A stretch of 64,000 bases of DNA from Mauremys mutica. Taxonomy: Eukaryota; Chordata; Testudines; Geoemydidae. Below, in pieces: positions 56,160-64,000 of this stretch; position 1 is the stretch's first letter; every line of letters starts with the position of its first letter. The position numbers and the translations under genes were made by a program. A model generated the notes under the pieces. The model worked only from the letters and a program-made list of their open reading frames with translations, was not told the origin of the DNA and did not search any database. The DNA lies in NCBI RefSeq assembly GCF_020497125.1, contig NC_059073.1:18931225-18995224 (forward strand), given 5' to 3'.

Positions 56160-56580
56160 CCAAGTTTAATTTTCAAACGTAACTGAGGGTCAGATTTATG
56201 AAGGTAGTTAGGGAACCTAAAGATACAGATAAGTGCCTAGTGGGATTTTCAAAAGCACCTAAGCAGGAGAGGCATCTAACTAGGGTGAGCAGATGTCCTG
56301 ATTTTATAGGGACAGTCCCAATATTTGGGGCTTTGTCTTATACAGGCTCCTATTACCCCCATCCCCTGTCCCAATTTTTCACGCTTGCTGTCTGGTCACC
56401 CTACATCTAACTGCCATTGAAAGTGATGGGAGTTAGGCATACAACTAACTTAAGAGCTTTTGTAAACCCCTCTGGGTGTCTAACTGCATAGTTGGGCACC
56501 TTTGTGCCTTCATAACACCTTCAGACCTTCAGTCACTTCTAAATATGGGACTTGCATTCTTAAATCACTTAGGTGCTTTT
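56160..56580. repeat. Foldback repeat split by a hAT MITE
   Basis: Left half: GGGTCAGATTTATGAAGGTA, GTGCCTAGTGGGATTTTCAA, AAGCACCTAAGCAGGAGAGG. Right half after the MITE: GGGAGTTAGGCATACAACTA and TTAAGAGCTTTTG. The order matches the GGATTTTCAAAAGC-type turtle foldback repeat. Confidence 0.6.
56281..56403. mobile_element. hAT MITE, second copy of the TAGGGTGACCAG family
   Basis: It begins TAGGGTGAGCAGATGTCC and ends GTCTGGTCACCCTA; flanks CATCTAAC (56273-56280 and 56404-56411) are an exact 8-bp duplication. The interior is closely similar to 30319-30442. It is inserted in a foldback repeat whose two halves lie on either side. Confidence 0.9.
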
Positions 56581-56664
56581 GGAAATGTTACCCCTTGAGC
56601 TATCTTGAGTTTATGTATATAGAGCATCTGCTCTAACTCTCATTGAAGTCAATGGGAGTTTTTC

Positions 56665-56790
56665 ATGGATTCATAAAATTAAAGGTCAGAGGAGCTGTTT
56701 TTATCCTCTAACCTGACCTTCCACCTAACGTAAGCCATAGAATTTCAGACAGGGATTCCTGCATCAAGCCCACAACTAAATATGGACTTA
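56665..56790 (-). mobile_element. CR1 3' end fragment, antisense
   Basis: CATGGATTCATAAAATTAAA, GGTCAGAGGAGCTG, TCCTCTAACCTGACC and CATAGAATTTCAGACAGGG form a diverged antisense CR1 end. Confidence 0.55.
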
Positions 56791-58292
56791 GGATCTAACC
56801 TTTAGGCACCTGTTTTGGGGTTTTATTTTAAATTTGGCCTCAGTGTTTTTCAAAGAAAAATACCCAACACATTCAGAATTTTTTCTCATATGCAATGGAG
56901 AAAAATAACTTATGTGGGTCTTTTAGAATCTGACATGCAGAAGTAGAAAAAAAAATTATGGGTTGGGACTGGGCCTTTAATTACTTTGGTTTCGTTCACC
57001 AGTTCAGCAGGTTATAAAACAAAGGGGCCTGCAAGCCTGAGACTACCCTCTCCATGTAATTGTAGGATGGAGGAACGCTGTCCCAGCTGCTGCCTTACGA
57101 TTGCTGGTGAACAGCAATGCCTGCTGTTTGAGTTCACCTACCATGCAAGATGCAATTTTATAGCTGTGTATGTTTATTAAAGACTGGATTTAGCCTGTTT
57201 AAAGACAGCCAGTCTGTAAAGATGGCCAGCGTTCTCCTCCTGATTCCCATCACTGGAAGAGAGCCTCCATCATCCAAAGCACCTTCTAGCTGAAGGTTTT
57301 GGTGGTTCACATAAACAGGGCTATGACATGTTCTTCACCCTAGCAGTGAAACACCTTGCTAGTTCATGAGAAAAAGGAAGTGAAACTGACAGATTGGTCT
57401 TGTTCCACTGTGAACAGTGTAATAGAAGAATTTATCTAAGATGGTATGAGTAACACAGGAGAAATATCGCAGCTCAGAGTTTCACCTTGACACTGCCCTT
57501 TGAACTATGTAAGTAAACCAAGAGAGGAAGGTGCAGTTTGTGAATTCAGAATAATATGCGATTTATTAAACTGGATTATGAAACCAAAATATACTTTGTT
57601 AAAAGTCCCTTGTTATTAAGGACAAATCCTGTGCTAAGTTTGAAGCCCACGTGGTCAGGCTGTCCTACGGGGGTTCCATGGAAAGTTCAGACAGAATGAA
57701 TTGCACCTCACACGTTAAAGAGCTGCTGCAAAGCTGTGCCGTGGCTGTCATTTCAGCCTTGAGGCTGCAGACACTTCGGCAGGTCCTCTGCTTCCACTCT
57801 CCAGGGAGTAATGTGGATTCATACCCTACCCATACCCCTCCCTCAGCCTGTTTGTGTCTGTGCTGCACATTCGTCGCCAACTGTGAACAGGGAGTGCAGG
57901 AAGAGCTGTGCGCCACATACACAACCTCCACTAATCTTCCTCCCACACACTTTGGAACCATGCTGCTTCTCTTGCACTTCAGGGCACCTGTGCCCGTGAC
58001 GATGAAGGCTGATTGTCCCTAATTAACTAAAAATAATTAGCCAGTTAATTTGGTACTGTAGTGATATTTTAAGAAAGAACACAGTTATTTAACGTTACAA
58101 ATTAGTGTAGCCATCACTAGAAATACAATCAGTGGGATTGTGAACTTGTCCCTGCATTGCATACCAGGTGCACTATACTTTGGTTTTCAACTTCGCTTGA
58201 AGCACCAAGTATTTGGCCAGAACAAGAGGCAAAATGCTCAGGGGCCCAATGATAGGACTCATAAGGCAAATCTTATTTTTTACTACTCAGAA

Positions 58293-58520
58293 GACTTCAC
58301 CGTTTTAAAGCCAGAAGGGACCATTATGATCATCTAGTCTGATCCCTGTATGACACAGACCAAAGAATTTCTCCCAGCGGTTCCTACCTCTAGGCCAATA
58401 CTCTGTGGCTGAATTAGAGCATATCTTTTTGAAAAATATTGAGTCTTTATTTAAAATCTCCAAGTGATGCAGAATTTACCATTTCCCTTGTTAATCTGTT
58501 CCAATTTGCCTGAACTGTTA
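58293..58520 (-). mobile_element. CR1 3' end fragment, antisense
   Basis: GTTTTAAAGCCAGAAGGGAC, CATTATGATCATCTAGTCTG, AATTTCTCCCAGCGGTTCC and AAATCTCCAAGTGATGCAGA give the antisense CR1 tail of the same subfamily as 42323. Confidence 0.7.
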
Positions 58521-58897
58521 GAAATCCATGTCATTTTTTTCTAGGTGAAATTTTAGTGACTTCTTTTTCCAATTCCCACTTACATAATTTTTCAAATATT
58601 CTGTTTTTATTATTATTGTTGTTGTTTGAACAAAAGCAGCTTTTTAGCAATGTGGCTTAAGCTACAGATTGTTACACAATCATTACGCTTCAACTTTGCA
58701 GAGCATAGAGTACCAATAATCCAGTTCTGACAGCATGGAACTGGTGATCTGTCTAGCTTCAGACACAAAGCTTCATATTACTACTTATGTTCTGAAAAAG
58801 AGAGCTTTCTCTGGATTCCATTGTAAGTCAACATGTCTGGAGTGTTTTGCTGAGGTTGGAAGCTATTTTCACTAGGATAATTATATTTCCATAATGT

Positions 58898-58982
58898 CCA
58901 CTGCGTGACCTCAGGCCAATCATATGTCCTTTGAGTGCCTCAGTTTATCCCTTTATAAAATATGCATAATAGTTCTTACTAG
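58898..58982 (+). mobile_element. MIR-type SINE fragment
   Basis: CTGCGTGACCTCAGGCCAAT, GTGCCTCAGTTTATCCC and TATGCATAATAGTTCTTAC form a short plus-strand MIR core. Confidence 0.6.
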
Positions 58983-59107
58983 GCCAAATACACAGGAGTA
59001 AATCCAGAGTAATTCTATTAAAGTGAATGGAGTTACTCAGGATTTATACCAGTGTCGAATTTTGCCCAGCATAGCTATCTCACAGCAGCGGTGCGAGGTT
59101 TATTCCT

Positions 59108-59396
59108 AGGGTTTGTCTACACAGCAACAAAAAACCCGTGGCAGGCCAGCGCCAGCTGTCTCAGGTTCGCGGGCTGAGGCTGCAGGGCTGCTTCATTGTT
59201 ATGTAGACTTCAAGACTCAGGCTGGAGCCCAAGCTCCGGGACCCTCTCACCTCACAGCGTCCTAGAGCCAGTGCTGCAGCCCGAGCCCAGACATCTACAC
59301 AACAGTGAATCAGCCCTGCAGCCCCGAGCCCTGTCAGCCCACGTCAGCTGGCATTGGCCTGCCATGGGGGTCTAGTGGCTGTGGAGACATATCCCA
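59108..59396. mobile_element. DNA transposon with GGGTTTGTCTACACAGC ends
   Basis: Left end AGGGTTTGTCTACACAGCAA; right end GGCTGTGGAGACATATCCC, an imperfect inverted repeat. The interior is rich in GAGCCC and GGGCTG words and has CAGCTGGCATTGGCCTGCC. No clear target duplication. Confidence 0.6.
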
Positions 59397-60314
59397 AGTG
59401 AAACAAGGAATACAAATGGTGCATTTATCTTGATTAGAAGTGAATGGGTAATAGATTTTATCCACCTGTATGTGCATGCGTGATCGTGTGTGAAAGGGAG
59501 TGATCCAAACATTCCATTTCATTTTAAAATACAGAAAATTCAGCAGCTGCTTTGCAACCCATATTAGGAACAGCACAAAGATCACACAAGCACAATGCAA
59601 AGATACAAGAAGCGCACACGGTATATGAAGAGTGTCCTTTTCTAGGCACAATCCTTGCTCGTTCTTTGCTTTAATCCTCAAAGAATTGACCCTGGCATCA
59701 TTCATGTCTGATCCTTTCCATTTTACCACTATGGGAATGTTTTCCATTTCTCAAATAATATCTGTCGAAATTACTTTCAGCTTTGTCGTCTCACTGTCTC
59801 CCTGCCACTGAATTCAAGTACAGATACGTGCAAAATCATGACCATTTGGGTGACAAACATGGTGTGAACTCTGGGACGAACCCATTTCATTGCTGTGCTG
59901 TTGATCACATTGCTATAGACTTAGCCGATTAGTAGTCTTCTTCTTTCCTCCACCGAGCAGGTAACTACCTGTGTCCATGGTTCATTCCCACCCACTCTCC
60001 AATATGACCCCAAGGAAGGCCTTCCCAAGTCTGATCTAAGCTTGTCTCCTGCAGAAATTGCTTTTTCAATATCTTACAAGGCACAGAGGTCCATAGAAGT
60101 GCTGCTTTGTTGAATGTACACAGTGCACCTGATGAGAAGTTACTGTTTTATACATAGACGAGATGCCACTCTTTCTAACCACATTCTAGCAATTGCTTTG
60201 ATTGCATAATTATAGTGGTCTGAATCCATCCAGCTCTGTAAATTTTATTGAAAAATTATAGATGTCTCATACAGAAGGCTTCTGTCTTCCAGATGTTTTA
60301 TGACTAGGGTTTAG

Positions 60315-60515
60315 AGGGGAGGTATAGCTCAGTGGTTTGAGCATTGGCCTGCTAAACCCAAGGTTGTGAGTTCAATCCTTGAGGAAGGCCATTTAGGGAT
60401 CTGGGACAAAAATCTGTCAGGGACAGTACTTGGTCCTACTGTGAAGGTAGGTGACTGGACTTGATGACCTTTCAAGGTCCCATCCAGCTCTATGAGATAG
60501 GTGTATCTCCATATA
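60315..60515 (+). mobile_element. Tortoise-type tRNA-derived SINE, second copy
   Basis: Same order as the copy at 12705: TAGCTCAGTGG A box (60324-60334), GCATTGGCCTGCTAAAC, B-box region GTGAGTTCAATCC, then GGACTTGATGACCTTTCAAG and the tail ending GTGTATCTCC. It appears full length. Confidence 0.88.
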
Positions 60516-60727
60516 AACTTTTCAAAAGCACTCAGTTCTGGTCTCTCTCTGCTGCCAATGAAGTCAATGATAGACCAAAGCTTTGGACAATCCCACCCTT
60601 GATGTGTGGAAGTAGAGGCACACACACTGTAATGAATAGAGTCCAATTCAGAGAAAAATGCGTGATGTGCTTAGAGATGGCCATCAGCCAAATCCCCAGA
60701 GCTGACAAGCCTAATTTATGTTAGGAA

Positions 60728-60801
60728 GACTCGATGACCTTTCAAGGTCCCTTCCAGTTCTAGGAGATTGGTATATCTCCAATTATTATTATTATTATTT
60801 T
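60728..60801 (+). mobile_element. 5'-truncated tortoise SINE tail with (ATT)n
   Basis: Only the 3' end of the SINE is present, from GACTCGATGACCTTTCAAGG to GGTATATCTCC, followed by an (ATT)n tail. It sits 213 bp after the full-length copy in the same orientation. Confidence 0.8.
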
Positions 60802-61710
60802 AACTCTGACCTGACACTGAATTTCACAAATAGCCCTTATATTTAAACTGGGCTAAACTGAACACCTGGATGCAAGCAATCCCAAACCTTTGGGGTGTTT
60901 TAAATTCACATCTAGAACTGAATTTTGCAAGTGACCTCTATCATTATACAGCAATGGATCAAGCCTAAATCCACCGCCCCCCCCCAAACTTTGGGGTGTT
61001 CTGAATCTCTGTCTGAATTTTGCAACAGGGCAATGTCTCTTACAGTTGTTCTTTCCTACTAAAAGTTGGCTGGTTCATTTTAAAACATAGTGAAGGGAGA
61101 TTTCAAAGCTCAACAACTTTAATGTAAACCTCACGTAGGGTACACAAGATTACTGCAAGTCACCCTCTTCTTAGCATAGTCCCAGATCAGATAGACTGGA
61201 TATTTTCTCTACAACATGATTTTATGGTATCTGCCCTTCAAATACTATGATGTTAAATTATGTCACATACTATTTAAGCACTAACATAACAATTACACAA
61301 CCATCAATATCTGAGTTACTCAGACTAGCCAAATTAATGGAACATTTGCTACTATCACTATTGATACAGAGCAGCATTAGCTAGGGTTCTTTAAGATGAT
61401 TATAATGAACTAAAGTTTCAGCTGTCTTTACTAGTGATGGACAAATCTCAAAAAAATTCAGAGATTTGATGCCATAACACTTCAAATGCTTTTCCAAAGC
61501 ATCTTCCTCCTAACTCTGCAACACAGAGTTGAAAATAAATTGTCTTGAGAGATTTCTGGCTGGGAAGATAATGGGAACAGCTTTTCCCATAGCATTATAA
61601 GGTCTCTGCTCCCAGAGGCAGAACCAGGAAGAAGAGCAAGGATGCATGATAATAAAAAAGGCATCTAACCTTTTTGAACGTCAGAGTCAGTTTGCTTTGT
61701 GTTTTAGAAG

Positions 61711-61962
61711 CAGGGCCGGCTCCAGCATTTTTGCTGCCCCAAGCAGCGAAGAGGGGGAAAAAAAAGCTGCAATCGGCAGCACTTCAGCGGCTGCTCTACC
61801 ACGCCGCTTCATTCTTTGGCAGCAATTCAGTGGCAGGTCCTTCCCTCCGAGAGGGACTGAGGGACCTGCCGCCACATTGCCATCAAAGACCCGGATGTGC
61901 CGTCCCTTTCATTGGCCGCCCCAAGCACCTGCTTCCTGAGCTGGTGCCTGGAGCCGGCCCTG
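61711..61962. mobile_element. hAT MITE with CAGGGCCGGCTCCAG ends
   Basis: The 15-bp ends CAGGGCCGGCTCCAG and CTGGAGCCGGCCCTG are perfect inverted repeats. Flanks TTTAGAAG (61703-61710) and CTTAGAAG (61963-61970) agree at 7 of 8 positions. 252 bp, no coding capacity; it explains the 97-codon open frames in this place. Confidence 0.88.
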
Positions 61963-63473
61963 CTTAGAAGGTGGCTAAGGCTGATTCACCACTACCACCT
62001 CTCAGAACCAACTGACTCATGACTAGAAAATACAGATTTAAAGGTGTCCAGAACTTTATCTACCTCAATGGTAGGAAACACTTGGTGATAACTCAACATA
62101 GTTGGTATATAGCATACAGTATATGCCTTCAGGCCTAATAGCGATGCCTCTCAGCAAATGCCTTTATTCTACTGCTCTCCAAAACCAGCTCACTGGTGAA
62201 CATCAATGCAGCATGGATTCACTTCCCTTTTAAAAATAGGTTTAGTTCACATTTTTGCGAACCTACTTGGCTATGAATGAATCGGAATGAACCATTTTCT
62301 TAAACCTACCACATAATAACTATAATCACTTTAACCTACACACAAAGATGTTATTTATGGCATTGAGAAGCACAGTAACGATGTTGCGCAGATGTGAAAT
62401 GGAAGCAAGTGTCCTTTCAGTGATGCCAGTTATAGTAAGTGGTGTGTGGGACAACATAAGTGCACCAGATGTTTTTTAAAAAGAGTAAACTCCAACTCTT
62501 CAAACTACGATAAGGAAAGTGCCAAACGCATTGAAGGAGAATGTCGAGAAAGGGAAGGTTCTTATCTTATCTAGACCTCTGATATACCCACAGCATTTGG
62601 AGGAAGACATCAGACCAATTCAATTCAATAATTTCCAGGCACGTTCCTGCAACTGTTGCTTGTGTAAATAATCCTTAATCACACGACTAGTCAGTGGGAT
62701 AACACATGTGAACAAGGATTACTCATATGAGTAAGATTGACGGATTGGGCCTATATTAACATGGCAAAGTGTCTCAGTGTCACCCAATTTAACACCTGCA
62801 AGTATAAGACAAGCTTTGGCCCTAATGGGGGTGAACCATCTTTGTACAGCGTGCCCAGGTTTGCACTACTTCCCAATGCTGACTTGTGGCAGAATGCCAC
62901 ATATTGACAGGCTGTCTCAGCAATCCCTTTCCTTTCACTGGACCTGGCAGTCAAGTGAGAAGCCCTTTCTCGGCAGTGCAGCCCCAGTTAAATCAATGGG
63001 ATGGCTTACAAGGATAAGGACTATCGGGTTTGCCAGGATCAGGCCCTTTAATTTCAGGCTAGTTCACAAAGTAGACGATTCATCCCACAGCAGAGGGTCA
63101 GCACAAAGCCTATGCACCACTTACATCTCTGTGAGCTTCAGCAAGACATAAGGGTGCTTGCTCATGCCGGCCCTCTGCAGAAGAGCAAATTTCACCTGCT
63201 GAAAATGAGAGAGAGGGGAAAGGGGGCGAAAGAAGGAAATTGGTCCCTCCATTCCCCTTGGCTTTCTGCTCTCCTGTGACCTCACTCAGGCTGCCTCCAG
63301 CCTAACATACTGCTCCCTCTTCTGGTTGGATGCTGTGGTGCATCCACATTTTTTAAACGTGTACTGAGGTGAGAGGCATAACACGTTGAAAATACATGCT
63401 GATAAATGTATTCTCATGGGGCCAAACCTTACAGCCATTGTTCAGTTCTTCCTTGGGGAAAATCTCCCATTAT

Positions 63474-63570
63474 CATAGAGCCATAGAAGATGGAGATGAT
63501 GGCAAAAGTCCTAAGAAATCATCTAGACCATCTCCCAGCCAGTGTAGGACTGTTCCTTACTGTACATTAA
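63474..63570 (-). mobile_element. CR1 3' end fragment, antisense
   Basis: TCATAGAGCCATAGAAGATG, then AAATCATCTAGACCATCTCC and GTAGGACTGTTCCTTACTG resemble an antisense CR1 end. Degraded. Confidence 0.55.
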
Positions 63571-63930
63571 GGTAAGTGGGAGATTTACCTGAGTTTGGAC
63601 TGAGTAGGGCCCGTTTGATTTGGCCATGACTATCATATTTCTGTATAAAAAAGATTGACAGTATATAGATGTAGAGGTCACCATTTAAAAAAAATGAACA
63701 TCTACTAATGGTCACTACGTCATGGTGTCTGAAATATGTAGTTAACTAGTTATGTCCTATTCTAAATAGAGAAATAAAACGCAGTATCTCAGATACCACG
63801 GTGAGGAAATGTTTTCTGCCCAAAGTCTCCAATTTGTCAAGGTTGTTTTGAATTCTAATGTTGTCCTCCAAGTGTTAGCAACCCCTCCCAGCTTGATCAT
63901 GCAAATGTTTAAATATCATGGGTTGTAGGA

Positions 63931-64000
63931 TCATAGAAATGTAGGGCTGGAAGGGACCTCAAGAAGTCATCAATTCCAGCTCCCTGCACTAAGGCAAGAG
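63931..64000 (-). mobile_element. CR1 3' end, antisense, cut by the window edge
   Basis: GATCATAGAAATGTAGGGCT, GGAAGGGACCTCAAGAAGTC and CTCCCTGCACTAAGGCAAGA is an antisense CR1 terminus that runs off the window. Confidence 0.75.

Larger units (their letters stand above)
54312..64000 (-). other. TG: Upstream TG intron, no further exon supported
   Basis: Beyond the first recognised exon I could not identify another TG exon with acceptable splice sites up to the window edge. The stretch holds hAT MITEs (54382-54712, 56281-56403, 61711-61962), foldback repeats, CR1 antisense tails (56665-56790, 58293-58520, 63474-63570, 63931-64000), MIR pieces and two tRNA SINEs with one SINE tail (60315-60801). 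The stretches 54900-56150, 57000-58100 and 62000-63470 show nothing I can assign. Confidence 0.6.

Noticed and set aside
57665..57961. Cys-containing minus-strand ORF that could be an upstream TG exon
   Set aside because: It has a few cysteines (CRSVCSLK, CSSSLTC), but no clear TG motif; the possible acceptor has a poor pyrimidine tract and the possible donor GTAGGA is weak.
59334..59747. 137-codon minus-strand ORF
   Set aside because: No recognisable family, no splice context, and part overlaps a GC-rich repeat.
1..64000. CRISPR arrays, operons, ribosomal or transfer RNA genes
   Set aside because: No spaced repeats, no bacterial gene layout and no intact tRNA fold; the tRNA-like pieces are SINE heads.

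Overview
The window is vertebrate nuclear DNA, most likely from a cryptodiran turtle. The evidence is tRNA-derived SINEs of the tortoise type (12705-12890, 60315-60515), many CR1 LINE pieces in the form seen in turtles, MIR/CORE-SINE copies, and a dense set of short non-autonomous DNA transposons, several with perfect 8-bp target duplications. The species call is inference from repeat families; nothing here is prokaryotic.

Two protein-coding genes can be supported, and they overlap on opposite strands. On the plus strand all seven coding exons of SLA (Src-like adaptor protein) lie between 9904 and 27700. They join in frame into 278 codons plus a stop, with a myristoylation-type start, an SH3 domain, an SH2 domain and a C-terminal tail. 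On the minus strand five consecutive exons of TG (thyroglobulin) lie at 54311-54147, 53579-53357, 49859-49766, 41202-41043 and 32088-31889. They cover the end of the Cys-rich type 3 region and the first part of the cholinesterase-like (ChEL) domain. All exon phases match. TG continues beyond both window edges. SLA lies wholly inside the TG intron that starts at 31888 and runs to or past position 1, which is the same nested antisense arrangement known in mammals.

Layout: 1-9870 is TG intron and 5' flank of SLA (MIR pieces, a decayed CR1 interrupted by another CR1). 9871-27700 holds the SLA exons and introns. 27701 to about 29850 is the probable SLA 3' UTR, with a hAT-type element inside it. 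29850-31888 is spacer with a hAT MITE. 31889-54311 holds the TG exons and repeat-filled introns (a large foldback element at 36311-36955, a GC-rich hAT MITE at 39178-39467, a Tigger-like MITE at 40448-40773, a CR1 reverse-transcriptase remnant at 42323-43690). 54312-64000 is upstream TG intron with repeats; I found no further convincing exon there.

The two genes do not act in one pathway: SLA damps antigen-receptor signalling in lymphocytes, and TG is the thyroid hormone precursor. I did not find a new biological system. The observations most worth checking are an upstream in-frame ATG in SLA that would hide the myristoylation site, a hAT element inserted 70 bp upstream of a TG splice acceptor, and a perfect 22-bp-arm AT palindrome.
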